Positions 1 to 7,675 of a stretch of 64,000 nucleotides of DNA are shown in pieces (the stretch's first letter is position 1; every line of letters begins with the position of its first letter). Source of the stretch: Bradyrhizobium sp. LTSP885 (GTDB lineage Bacteria > Pseudomonadota > Alphaproteobacteria > Rhizobiales > Xanthobacteraceae). A program made the translations under genes and the position numbers. The notes beneath the pieces are model-generated. The model searched no databases. It was not told where the DNA came from and worked only from the letters and a program-made list of their open reading frames with translations. The stretch spans positions 213,688-277,687 of the forward strand of contig NZ_JYMT01000043.1 in assembly GCF_000938305.1 (NCBI RefSeq), given 5' to 3'.

Positions 1-20
1 ACGCCCCGGAATGACGAGGA
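1..20. repeat. Right arm of a truncated intergenic palindromic repeat
   Basis: The first bases carry GCCCCGGAATGACGA, the right-arm sequence of the element family seen complete at 27938-28060 and 57068-57170. The left arm would lie outside the window. Confidence 0.6.
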
Positions 21-272
21 GATGGACATCGGCCCTTAGCGCTGAGTTGCCCGACGGCGCAAGCCCCCCGCGCAAAAATATTTCGTTTTATCCGAAGCAA
101 AACTCTGTGGTCCTACCCCGGTGCTTTCTGTTGCACCGGGCCCATGGGTGCGATCGGCACCCGGCCTTCCCTGCGCCCTCTACAAGGTGAGAGGGCAAAC
201 GAAATGCAAAGCTCGGACAAATCATGTCGCGAGAACGCGGGTGCATGGCATCAGCCGTCCAACAAACTCGAT

Positions 273-393
273 GTCGTCCTGGCGAAAGCCAGGATCCATT
301 ACCCCAAGTGTCAATCGTTGCGCGACGCTGGGGCTACGATCCCTCTCCCGACAAACTGTGGTGGTTATGGATCCTGGCTTTCGCCAGGACGAC
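273..393. repeat. 121-bp palindromic repeat, copy A
   Basis: The ends are perfect 23-bp inverted repeats (273-295 and 371-393) beginning GTCGTCCTGGCGAAAGCC. The core contains CGACGCTGGGGC. The same layout recurs at 31857-31979 and 60032-60154. There is no coding capacity. It looks like a dispersed non-autonomous intergenic element. Confidence 0.85.
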
Positions 394-549
394 ATTCGGA
401 GAGAGCAGCGCGTCAACTGCGCTACGCCGGAACGCATCCTTCGGGCTACACTTTGCCGGCATGATCTTCTATGGTGCCCGTTCGGTTCGCAAATGGCGAA
501 CATGATAATTCCAATATATCAAAGGCTTAGGGCTAGGATCGAAGCCTTT

Positions 550-555
550 GGAGGG
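550..555 (+). promoter_or_regulatory. Ribosome-binding site deciding the thrC start
   Basis: GGAGGG lies 4 nt before the TTG at 560. The alternative TTG at 548 overlaps this site and has none of its own, so 560 is preferred; it also gives the usual family N-terminus MTRYISTRG. Confidence 0.6.
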
Positions 556-559
556 CCGT

Positions 560-1978
560 TTGACGCGCTATATTTCGACCCGGGGCGAAGCCCCTGCACT
601 GGGCTTCTGCGATGTGATGCTGACCGGGCTTGCCCGTGACGGCGGGCTCTACGTGCCCGAGACCTGGCCGCAGCTTTCGCACGAGACCATCGCCTCGTTT
701 TTCGGCCGGCCCTATTGGGAGGTCGCGGTCGAGATCATCCGCCCGTTCGTCGCCGGTGAGATTTCCGACGCCGATCTCGGGCGCATGGCGAACGAGGCCT
801 ATGCCACCTTCCGCCATCCCGCGGTGGTGCCGCTCGACCAGATCGGGCCGAATCAATTCCTGCTCGAGCTGTTCCACGGGCCGACGCTGGCGTTCAAAGA
901 CGTCGCGATGCAGCTGATCTCGCGGCTGATGGATCATGTGCTGGCGAAACGCGCGCAGCGCACCACCATCGTGGTCGCGACCTCGGGCGACACCGGCGGT
1001 GCCGCGGTCGATGCGTTCGCGGGCCTCGACAATGTCGACCTCGTCGTGCTGTTCCCGAACGGACGCATCTCCGACGTGCAGCGGCGCATGATGACGACGA
1101 CGGGCGCCGCCAATGTGCATGCGCTGGCGATCGAGGGCACGTTCGACGATTGCCAGGCGATCGTGAAGGCGATGTTCAACAACCATCGCTTCCGCGATGC
1201 GGTCGCGCTGTCCGGCGTCAACTCGATCAACTGGGCGCGCATCGTGGCGCAGGTGGTCTACTACTTCACCTCGGCGGTCGCGCTCGGTTCGCCGCAGCGG
1301 ACGGTCGACTTCACGGTGCCGACCGGCAATTTCGGCGATATTTTCGCGGGCTATGTCGCAAAGTGCATGGGCCTGCCGATCCGCTGGCTGCGGATCGCGG
1401 CTAACGTCAACGACATCCTGCCGCGCACGCTGAAGACCGGCATCTACGAGGTACGCGAGGTTCACGCCACGGCCTCGCCGTCGATGGACATCCAGATATC
1501 CTCGAATTTCGAGCGGCTGCTGTTCGAGGCAAGCGGTCGCGATGCCGGTAGCGTCCGCCGCCTGATGGATTCGCTGAAGCAGTCCGGCCGCTTCGTGCTG
1601 CCGGATGCGACGCTGGCCGCGGTGCGCCGTGATTTCGACGCAGGCCGCGCCGACGAGACCGAGACGTCAGCCGCGATCCGCGCCGCCTGGCGCGAGGCCG
1701 GCGACCTCGTCGATCCCCATACCGCGGTGGCGCTTGCGGTCGCCGACCGCGACACCTCGGACTCGACGATCCCGAATATTGTGCTGTCGACCGCGCATGC
1801 GGCCAAATTCCCCGACGCGGTCGAGGCCGCCTGCGGCGTGCGGCCGCATCTGCCGGCCTGGCTCGACGGCCTGATGACCAAATCCGAACACATGACCGTC
1901 ATGAAGAATGATTCCGCTGATATCGAGCGCTTCGTGCTGTCGGTCAGCCGTGCCGCCAAGCAGGGAGTTGCCGGATGA
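560..1978 (+). CDS. thrC: Threonine synthase
   Basis: PLP enzyme converting O-phospho-L-homoserine to L-threonine, the last step of threonine synthesis, cytosolic. The protein has 472 residues with the TTG start at 560. The N-terminal block MTRYISTRGEAPALGF is typical. The PLP lysine is in the block HGPTLAFKD (Lys113), followed by the phosphate-binding region around VVATSGDTGGAA and later FTVPTGNFGDIFAGY. Length matches the bacterial long-form family. The stop overlaps the start of the M16 peptidase by 4 nt (ATGA), so the two are translationally coupled. A TTG at 548 is an alternative start. Confidence 0.95.
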   Translation: MTRYISTRGEAPALGFCDVMLTGLARDGGLYVPETWPQLSHETIASFFGRPYWEVAVEIIRPFVAGEISDADLGRMANEAYATFRHPAVVPLDQIGPNQFLLELFHGPTLAFKDVAMQLISRLMDHVLAKRAQRTTIVVATSGDTGGAAVDAFAGLDNVDLVVLFPNGRISDVQRRMMTTTGAANVHALAIEGTFDDCQAIVKAMFNNHRFRDAVALSGVNSINWARIVAQVVYYFTSAVALGSPQRTVDFTVPTGNFGDIFAGYVAKCMGLPIRWLRIAANVNDILPRTLKTGIYEVREVHATASPSMDIQISSNFERLLFEASGRDAGSVRRLMDSLKQSGRFVLPDATLAAVRRDFDAGRADETETSAAIRAAWREAGDLVDPHTAVALAVADRDTSDSTIPNIVLSTAHAAKFPDAVEAACGVRPHLPAWLDGLMTKSEHMTVMKNDSADIERFVLSVSRAAKQGVAG

Positions 1979-3264
1979 GCGTTGAAGTCACCAAGCTGCT
2001 GTCAGGCCTCACCGTCGTCACCGACACCATGCCGCATCTGGAAACCGCGGCGCTCGGCGTCTGGGCCGGCGTCGGCGGCCGCGACGAGAAGCCGAACGAG
2101 CATGGCATCTCGCATCTCCTGGAGCACATGGCGTTCAAGGGCACCACGCGGCGCTCCTCGCGCGAGATCGTCGAGGAGATCGAGGCGGTCGGCGGCGATC
2201 TCAATGCCGGAACCTCGACCGAGACCACCGCCTATTATGCGCGGGTGTTGAAGGCGGACGTGCCGCTGGCGCTCGACGTGCTGTCCGACATTCTTGCCAA
2301 CCCGTCCTTCGTGCCGGACGAACTGGAGCGCGAGAAGGGCGTGATCGTGCAGGAGATCGGCGCGGCGCAGGATACGCCTGATGACGTCGTGTTCGAGCAT
2401 CTCAACGAGCTCTGCTATCCGGACCAACCGATGGGCCGCTCGCTGCTTGGGACGGCCAAGACGCTGAAGGCCTTCAATCGCGACATGCTGGGCGACTATC
2501 TGTCGACGCATTACCGCGCGCCGGACATGGTGGTCGCGGCCGCCGGTGCGGTCGATCACAAGCGCATCGTCGAAGACGTTACCGTGCGATTTGCGAGCTT
2601 TCAGCCCACGCCGGCGCCAAAGCCGCAGCCGGCGATGTTCGGCAAGGGCGGGTCCCGCGTGGTGCATCGCGATCTCGAGCAGGCGCATCTGACGCTCGCG
2701 CTCGAAGGTGTGCCGCAGGGCGATCTGTCGCTGTTCTCGCTGCAGGTGTTCACCAACACGCTCGGCGGCGGAATGTCGTCGCGGCTGTTCCAGGAGGTGC
2801 GCGAGAAGCGCGGCCTGTGCTACTCGATCTACACTTTCCACGCGCCCTATAGCGACACCGGCTTCTTCGGCCTCTACACCGGGACCGATCCCGCCGACGC
2901 GCCGGAAATGATGGAAGTCGTCGTCGACGTCATCACCGACGCCGTGGAGACCCTGACCGAGGCCGAAGTGGCACGGGCCAAGGCGCAGATGAAGGCCGGC
3001 CTGCTGATGGCGCTGGAAAGCTGTTCGTCACGGGCCGAGCAATTGGCCCGCCATGTGCTGGCCTATGGACGGCCGCAGACGGTGGAAGAGTTGGTGGCGC
3101 GGATCGAGGCGGTCAGCGTCGAATCGAGCCGCAATGCCGCCCGCGCGCTGCTGTCGCGCAGCCGCCCGGCCGTCGTCGCGCTTGGCAGCGGCAGGGGTCT
3201 GGACACGGCGGTGTCTTTTGCGGAAGGATTGACGAAGTCGAAGGCAAAGACGTTGCTGCACTAG
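1975..3264 (+). CDS. M16 family zinc peptidase (processing-peptidase-like)
   Basis: Zinc metallopeptidase of the pitrilysin/mitochondrial processing peptidase family, 429 residues. The inverted zinc motif HLLEH is at residues 47-51, and the distal acidic region follows in ELEREKGVIVQE. The C-terminal half has the R/Y-type substrate region (GGGMSSRLFQEVREKRGLCYSIYTF), as in active single-chain M16B enzymes. It overlaps thrC by 4 nt, an arrangement I remember from other alphaproteobacteria. The physiological substrate is unknown. No signal peptide is seen, so cytosolic action is inferred. Confidence 0.93.
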   Translation: MSVEVTKLLSGLTVVTDTMPHLETAALGVWAGVGGRDEKPNEHGISHLLEHMAFKGTTRRSSREIVEEIEAVGGDLNAGTSTETTAYYARVLKADVPLALDVLSDILANPSFVPDELEREKGVIVQEIGAAQDTPDDVVFEHLNELCYPDQPMGRSLLGTAKTLKAFNRDMLGDYLSTHYRAPDMVVAAAGAVDHKRIVEDVTVRFASFQPTPAPKPQPAMFGKGGSRVVHRDLEQAHLTLALEGVPQGDLSLFSLQVFTNTLGGGMSSRLFQEVREKRGLCYSIYTFHAPYSDTGFFGLYTGTDPADAPEMMEVVVDVITDAVETLTEAEVARAKAQMKAGLLMALESCSSRAEQLARHVLAYGRPQTVEELVARIEAVSVESSRNAARALLSRSRPAVVALGSGRGLDTAVSFAEGLTKSKAKTLLH

Positions 3265-3268
3265 TTTA

Positions 3269-3292
3269 CCTCTCCCCGCTTGCGGGGAGAGG
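3269..3292. terminator. Short GC hairpin after the M16 gene
   Basis: Perfect 11-bp stem CCTCTCCCCGC/GCGGGGAGAGG with a 2-nt apex, directly after the peptidase stop. There is no T-run. The same CCTCTCCCC end sequence recurs in the larger repeat at 35207-35339, so this may be a reduced repeat copy rather than a true terminator. Confidence 0.45.
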
Positions 3293-3323
3293 GAGAAGGA
3301 GACCGACGGGGGAGTGTCGGGCC

Positions 3324-3911
3324 ATGGCCCTGTTTCGTTTGCCATCCAGCGGACCGGCCGCGCTGATGCCACGCGGCCATGGGCTGCTGCTGCGCGCGCC
3401 GCAGATGTCGGATTTCCCGCAATGGGCGCAGTTGCGGGAATTCAGCCGCGGCTATCTGACGCCGTGGGAGCCGATCTGGCCGTCCGACGACCTGACCCGC
3501 GCCGGTTTCCGCCGCCGTCTGCGCCGCTATTCCGAAGACATTTCAGCCGACCGCTCCTATCCGTTCATCATCTTCCGGGAATCGGACGGCGTGATGATCG
3601 GCGGCATCACGCTTGCCAATGTCCGCCGCGGCATCGTGCAGGCCGGCACCATCGGGTATTGGGTCGGTCAGCCCCACGCCGCTCGCGGCTACATGACGAC
3701 GGCGCTGCGGGTGCTGCTGCCGTCACTGTTCGGCGAACTCAACCTGCACCGCATCGAGGCGGCCTGCATCCCCTCCAACGCGCCGTCGATCCGGGTGCTG
3801 GAGAAATGCGGCTTCGGTCGGGAGGGCCTGGCGCGGCGCTATCTCTGCATCAACGGCATCTGGCAGGACCATTTGCTGTTCGGCCTGCTACACGAGGATT
3901 TCCGCGGTTGA
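3324..3911 (+). CDS. GNAT acetyltransferase, RimJ/RimL type
   Basis: A 195-residue Gcn5-related N-acetyltransferase. Motif A appears around IGYWVGQPHAARGYMTTALRVLL, where the acetyl-CoA pyrophosphate loop reads Q-P-H-A-A-R-G-Y. It is followed by HRIEAACIPSNAPSIRVLEKCGF, the signature of RimJ/RimL-like protein N-terminal acetyltransferases. A purine-rich stretch (GGGGGAG) lies about 10 nt before the ATG. It follows thrC and the M16 peptidase on the same strand after a 59-nt gap. The acetylated partner (ribosomal protein or small molecule) cannot be told from sequence. Confidence 0.9.
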   Translation: MALFRLPSSGPAALMPRGHGLLLRAPQMSDFPQWAQLREFSRGYLTPWEPIWPSDDLTRAGFRRRLRRYSEDISADRSYPFIIFRESDGVMIGGITLANVRRGIVQAGTIGYWVGQPHAARGYMTTALRVLLPSLFGELNLHRIEAACIPSNAPSIRVLEKCGFGREGLARRYLCINGIWQDHLLFGLLHEDFRG

Positions 3912-4037
3912 TCGCTGCTGTTGCGCATGATTCGCCGGCTTTGTTCCCGCCTCTGTTCCCGCCTTGGGTTCGCCGCCATTGCCCTGCTATAAGGCCCGCG
4001 GAACAGGGAACCTCGCTGGGGGATAAGAGGGTATCGC

Positions 4038-4685
4038 ATGGGTGACAGGGTGATCAGGATCGCGATCATGGTGGTGGCATCGATCAGCCTCGGCGCTGCC
4101 CTGATGCCCTCGGCCGTCTCGGCGCAGTCCCTCAGCGACCGCTTCAAGAGCCTGTTTGGTGGCGGGTCGTCCGACACCGCCAAGCCGGCGACATCAGCCG
4201 GGCCGAAGCAACTCGACGATGCTGACGCCGAACTGACCTGTCCGCCAGTGCAGATCCGCGCCGGCGCCTCGACCTATTCGGTGGGGACGCCCGGCAAGGA
4301 GGCAGTCGGTAACGACATCAAGTTCCTGGCGTCGATCACCAAGATGGCGCGCCAGTGCACCCTGAACGGCGGCGAGATCACCGCCAAGATCGGAATCCAG
4401 GGGCGGGTGATCGTCGGACCCGCGGGCGCGCCACCGACCATCCAGGTGCCGCTTCGCGTCGCCGTGGTGCGCGGCGGCGTGGGCGAGAAGACGATCATGA
4501 CCAAGGCCTATCAGACCACGGTTCAGATCGACGAGAGCGGCAGCGTGCCGTTCAGCCTGGTCGCCGAGGATATCGTCTATCCGGCACCGTCGGCCGCGGA
4601 AAACGACAATTATGTCTTCTATATCGGCTTCGACCCGCAGGCCATCAAGTCCGAGCCCAAGCCGCGCGCGACCAAGAAGAAGTAG
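4038..4685 (+). CDS. Secreted hypothetical protein
   Basis: A 215-residue protein with a clear Sec signal peptide: charged start, hydrophobic run about residues 8-27, and a likely cleavage after AVSAQ (A-x-A type). The mature part begins with a Ser/Gly/Pro-rich linker (FGGGSSDTAKPATSAG). A single compact domain follows, with CPPVQIRAGAST and one further Cys, ending in a Lys-rich tail. I recognise no named family; it looks like a conserved periplasmic or envelope protein of Bradyrhizobiaceae. AGAGG precedes the ATG. It is transcribed toward the atp operon and ends at a shared hairpin. Confidence 0.8.
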   Translation: MGDRVIRIAIMVVASISLGAALMPSAVSAQSLSDRFKSLFGGGSSDTAKPATSAGPKQLDDADAELTCPPVQIRAGASTYSVGTPGKEAVGNDIKFLASITKMARQCTLNGGEITAKIGIQGRVIVGPAGAPPTIQVPLRVAVVRGGVGEKTIMTKAYQTTVQIDESGSVPFSLVAEDIVYPAPSAAENDNYVFYIGFDPQAIKSEPKPRATKKK

Positions 4686-4706
4686 AGAAGAAGTAGGCAC
4701 AAACAA

Positions 4707-4737
4707 AAAGCCGGCGCGATGATCTCGCGCCGGCTTT
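4707..4737. terminator. Bidirectional terminator between the secreted protein gene and atpF
   Basis: A perfect 13-bp stem (AAAGCCGGCGCGA and its complement) with a 5-nt loop. Arms start with A-run and end with T-run on both strands, between convergent genes. A classical two-way rho-independent terminator. Confidence 0.85.
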
Positions 4738-4757
4738 GTGTTGAAGGAGGAAGCGCC

Positions 4758-5243
4758 TCAGTTCAGCTTGGCGCGAACTTCGGCGATGCCCTTGTTGACG
4801 AGGTCGTCGGCGACCGAGCCCTTGACCGACTGCGACAGGATGGTCGAGGCGGCGGTGACTGCGGCATTGGCTGCGGCGGCGCGGACGTCGGCCACGGCCT
4901 GGGCCTCGGCCAGCGCGATCTTGCTCTCGGCGGTCTTGGTCCGCCGCGCGACAAAATCTTCCATCTTGGTCTTGGCCTCGACCGCGATCCGTTCGGCTTC
5001 GGCCCTGGCGCTCGAGATGATGTCCTCGGCCTCGCGCTCCGCGCTGGCACGGCGGGCCTTGTACTCGCCGAGCAGCTTGGTGGCCTCGTCCTTCAGACGG
5101 CGGGCGTCGTCGAGTTCGGCCTTGATGCGGGCGGCACGGTGATCGAGCGCCGTCAGCAGCGTGCGATGGACGCCGAGATAGCCGAACACGATCACCAGAG
5201 TGACGAACGCGACGGCGACCCAGGTTTCCGGTTCGTAAAGCAT
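4758..5243 (-). CDS. atpF: ATP synthase Fo subunit b
   Basis: Peripheral-stalk subunit b of F1Fo ATP synthase, 161 residues. One N-terminal membrane helix (about residues 6-26, WVAVAFVTLVIVFGYLGV) is followed by a long charged coiled coil (KAELDDARRLKDEATKLL...). This stalk dimerises with b' and contacts subunit delta. It is the last gene of the operon I-a-c-b'-b and starts 4 nt after the b' stop, so it is coupled. It ends at the two-way terminator 4707-4737. Confidence 0.96.
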   Translation of the reverse strand: MLYEPETWVAVAFVTLVIVFGYLGVHRTLLTALDHRAARIKAELDDARRLKDEATKLLGEYKARRASAEREAEDIISSARAEAERIAVEAKTKMEDFVARRTKTAESKIALAEAQAVADVRAAAANAAVTAASTILSQSVKGSVADDLVNKGIAEVRAKLN

Positions 5244-5247
5244 CGGT

Positions 5248-5814
5248 CTATCCCTTCAGCGAAGCGTCGACGGCGCTGTTGACCGCATTCGCATCCGGCG
5301 TCAGGCCGGACAGCTGCTGGACGATGGCGCCGGCCGCATCCGCCGCGATGCCACGGACGTTGCTCATGGCATTGGTCCGGGTCGTTGCGATCTGCTTCTC
5401 GGCGTCGGCAAGCTTGACCGCCAGCGTCTCTTCCAGCGTCTTGCGTTCGGCGTCGGAGGCCGCGTTCAGCTTCTCGCGGGTCTCGTTGCCGATCGCCTGC
5501 GCGCGGGAGCGCGCGTTCGCCAGCTCGGTTTCATAGGCCTTCAGCGCAGCGTCGGACTCGTCCTTCAGCTTCTGCGCCTCGGCCAGATCGCCTTCGATCT
5601 TGTTCTGGCGTGCATCGATCGTACCGCCGACGCGCGGCAGTGCGATCCGTGACACGATCAGATAGAGGGCGACGAATGCAATCGCCAGTGACACCAGCTG
5701 CGAGGCGTAATTGGAGGAATCGAACGGCGGAAAGGCTCCGCCGTGATGTCCGCCTTCGGCCTCGGTATGGGCGTCGGCTTTCTGGCCTTTTGCCTCGCCA
5801 TGACTCTCAGCCAT
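5248..5814 (-). CDS. atpG: ATP synthase Fo subunit b'
   Basis: Second, diverged b-type stalk subunit (b'), 188 residues, typical of alphaproteobacteria and photosynthetic organisms that build a b/b' heterodimer. It has a His/Glu-rich cytoplasmic start (HGEAKGQKADAHTEAEGGHHGG) and one membrane helix near residues 38-60 (LVSLAIAFVALYLIVSRIALP). An uninterrupted coiled coil follows, including the KIEGDLAEAQKLKDES segment. It is separated from atpE by 114 nt holding a hairpin and tandem repeats. The symbol is used variously (atpF2, atpX, atpG) in related genomes. Confidence 0.93.
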   Translation of the reverse strand: MAESHGEAKGQKADAHTEAEGGHHGGAFPPFDSSNYASQLVSLAIAFVALYLIVSRIALPRVGGTIDARQNKIEGDLAEAQKLKDESDAALKAYETELANARSRAQAIGNETREKLNAASDAERKTLEETLAVKLADAEKQIATTRTNAMSNVRGIAADAAGAIVQQLSGLTPDANAVNSAVDASLKG

Positions 5815-5837
5815 GGTGTTCTCCTGTTGCTGTCATG

Positions 5838-5871
5838 CGCGCCGCCCTTGGGACAACCTTTGGGCGGCGCG
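5838..5871 (-). promoter_or_regulatory. Hairpin between atpE and the b' gene
   Basis: On the transcribed strand a 10-bp perfect GC stem (CGCGCCGCCC/GGGCGGCGCG) with a 14-nt loop sits 57 nt after the atpE stop and about 23 nt before the b' start. No T-run follows, so it is more likely an mRNA stability or processing element than a terminator. Because c subunits are needed in excess over b', such a hairpin could raise atpE mRNA; this is inference. Confidence 0.6.
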
Positions 5872-5873
5872 AC

Positions 5874-5940
5874 GGGTTACCGCGAGAGCGGAACCGGGTT
5901 ACCGCTCAGAGCGGAACCGGGGTGCCGCTCAGAGCGGAAC
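5874..5940. repeat. 23-bp tandem repeat spanning the 3' end of atpE
   Basis: Two full 23-bp units (5886-5908 and 5909-5931, differing at two positions) are flanked by partial units at 5874-5883 and 5932-5940. Each starts GAGCGGAACCGGG and ends CCGCTCA. The atpE stop codon (5929-5931 on the minus strand) and its last residues lie within the array, so the array looks like serial duplication of the atpE end. Confidence 0.85.
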
Positions 5941-6159
5941 GAACAGCAGGAGCAGCGCGATCAGCAGCGAGAAGATGCCGAGCGCTTCGGTCACGGCGAA
6001 GCCGAAAATCAGGTTGCCGAACTGACCCTGCGCGGCTGACGGGTTGCGCACCGCTGCGGCAAGGTAGTTGCCGAAGATGATGCCCACGCCAACGCCCGCA
6101 CCGCCCATGCCGATGCATGCGATGCCCGCGCCGATAAGTTTAGCTGCTGCCGGTTCCAT
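5929..6159 (-). CDS. atpE: ATP synthase Fo subunit c
   Basis: Proteolipid ring subunit, 76 residues, two membrane helices. Helix 1 carries the glycine-rich packing motif (GAGIACIGMGGAGVGVG). The polar loop is NYLAAAVRNPSA. Helix 2 holds the proton-binding glutamate in FAVTEALGIF (Glu59). It is third in the I-a-c-b'-b operon, 58 nt after atpB. The 3' end has been duplicated in tandem (5874-5940) without changing the reading frame, since the stop falls at the unit boundary. Confidence 0.97.
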   Translation of the reverse strand: MEPAAAKLIGAGIACIGMGGAGVGVGIIFGNYLAAAVRNPSAAQGQFGNLIFGFAVTEALGIFSLLIALLLLFVPL

Positions 6160-6217
6160 ATGTAGCTCCTTGAGGAAAGATAGACAGATTGGTGGGTGGA
6201 GAGATTCTCCGGACCGC

Positions 6218-6967
6218 TTAGTGTCCCGGATGAATGGCGTCGTTGAGGTAGATGACGGTCAGGATCGCGAACACGTAGGCCTGCAGAAACGCGACCAGCA
6301 GTTCGAGCGCGTAGAGCGCAACCGTGAGCGCCAGCGGCATCACGCCGCCGACCCAGCCGAGCGCGCCGAGCGAGAAGCCGAGCATCGCGACGAAGCCCGC
6401 AAACACCTTCAGCGCGATGTGGCCAGCCAGCATGTTGGCGAACAGACGCACGCTGTGCGAGACCGGCCGCAGGAAGAACGACAGGACTTCGATGAAAATG
6501 ACCAGCGGCAGGATGTACAGCGGAACGCCGGAGGGAACGAAGATCTTGAAGAATTTCAGGCCGTTCTTGTAGAGGCCGTAGATTAGGACCGTGAAGAACA
6601 CCAGCAGCGCCAGCGCTGCGGTCACGATCAGGTGGCTCGCGATCGTGAAGGTGTAGGGGATGATGCCCACGAGATTCGAGACGCAGAGGAACATGAAGAT
6701 CGAGAAGATCAGCGGGAAGAACTTCATGCCTTCCGCGCCGGCATTGCCGCGAATCGTCGACGCCACGAACTCGTAGGAGATCTCGGCGACCGACTGCAGC
6801 CGTCCCGGAATCAGTTCCCGGCCGCTCGCCAGCATCAGCAGCGCGATCAGCAGCACTGCGATGAACATGTAGAGCGACGAATTGGTAAAGGCGATCGTGT
6901 GATTGCCGATATGGCCGAGCGTGAAGAGGGGCTCGATATTGAACTGATGGATCGGGTCGATTTTCAT
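6218..6967 (-). CDS. atpB: ATP synthase Fo subunit a
   Basis: Membrane stator subunit a, forming the proton half-channels against the c ring. It has 249 residues from the ATG at 6967. It starts MKIDPIHQFNIEPLF, has five to six membrane helices, and includes the conserved arginine helix in PVSHSVRLFANMLAGH and the C-terminal helix LLVAFLQAYVFAILTVIYLNDA. An upstream in-frame ATG at 6994 would add nine residues but has no ribosome site; AAGAG lies upstream of 6967. It lies 72 nt after atpI. Confidence 0.96.
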   Translation of the reverse strand: MKIDPIHQFNIEPLFTLGHIGNHTIAFTNSSLYMFIAVLLIALLMLASGRELIPGRLQSVAEISYEFVASTIRGNAGAEGMKFFPLIFSIFMFLCVSNLVGIIPYTFTIASHLIVTAALALLVFFTVLIYGLYKNGLKFFKIFVPSGVPLYILPLVIFIEVLSFFLRPVSHSVRLFANMLAGHIALKVFAGFVAMLGFSLGALGWVGGVMPLALTVALYALELLVAFLQAYVFAILTVIYLNDAIHPGH

Positions 6968-7039
6968 CCGCGCGGCTCTTGGTCCACCGGCCATCGTGCC
7001 GGTAATCGAATTTCAAATGTCATGACTTCCCGCCAGCGC

Positions 7040-7411
7040 TTAGCGCTTGCCCGAGGCCACACCCGCAGACCTCACCACGTTGACTACGCCGGCGACGAAG
7101 CCGAGCAGCGTTAACACGATGAAGCCGAATGGCGACGTCGACAATAAACGGTCGAACCCCCAGCCAATCGCCGCCCCGACGACAACGCCCGCGACCAGCT
7201 CCGAGGAAAGACGAAAACCGAGCGCCATCGCCGAAGCTCTGGCCGCCCTGTCCCCGCTTTCAGTACCGGGTTGATCAGTCTTGCTCCTCCGGCTGTCGCG
7301 AATTTCTGACAACCGATGATCGAGACTTCCGAGCCTTGCGGAAAGCGCAGCTTCGTCGGGAGGCGATTGATCGCGACTTCCATTTGCGTCGTGGTTGGTG
7401 TTTTCAGCCAT
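7040..7411 (-). CDS. atpI: ATP synthase accessory protein I
   Basis: First gene of the Fo operon, 123 residues. About 65 polar, Asp/Arg/Ser-rich residues are followed by two membrane helices near residues 72-92 and 95-115 (ELVAGVVVGAAIGWGFDRLL and GFIVLTLLGFVAGVVNVV). This matches the AtpI family (assembly or Mg2+-related role proposed, not essential in other bacteria). The operon promoter should lie in 7412-7640, a visibly AT-richer stretch than its surroundings. Confidence 0.88.
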   Translation of the reverse strand: MAENTNHDANGSRDQSPPDEAALSARLGSLDHRLSEIRDSRRSKTDQPGTESGDRAARASAMALGFRLSSELVAGVVVGAAIGWGFDRLLSTSPFGFIVLTLLGFVAGVVNVVRSAGVASGKR

Positions 7412-7675
7412 GCTGCAAACACTAACCGATGCCGCGGATGATGGAAATTGCGCCCGTCCCCGTCAAAAGCCGCGCGGACCATACTGACCGCGTCTAATCA
7501 AGTCAAGATTGCGTCGTCACCAGTTATTGCTTTGATTTCGTTGGATTTATTAGAAGATATTCAAGGGCAGAGTGACGCAGCATTCGCAGTGCAGCAGCTT
7601 GCATGCAATCAAGCGACCTTGCGCGGCTTTTGCTGCTCTGTTGGGATGGCCGAAGCTTTACAGCCGGACATCCGC

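Larger units (their letters stand above)
21..559. other. Gene-free stretch upstream of thrC
   Basis: No convincing gene is seen. Short open frames here overlap a palindromic repeat and lack family features or ribosome sites. The stretch holds an AT-rich run near 71-95, a perfect 8-bp hairpin at 117-140 (arms CCCGGTGC/GCACCGGG, 8-nt loop), the 121-bp repeat at 273-393, and the thrC leader. The hairpin lacks a T-run, so it is not a clear terminator. Confidence 0.5.

Noticed and set aside
121..639. Overlapping open frames before thrC
   Set aside because: They run through the palindromic repeat 273-393 on both strands, have atypical composition and no ribosome site.
533..1465. 310-residue frame antisense to thrC
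   Set aside because: Arg/His/Asp-rich shadow of a certain gene; no family features.
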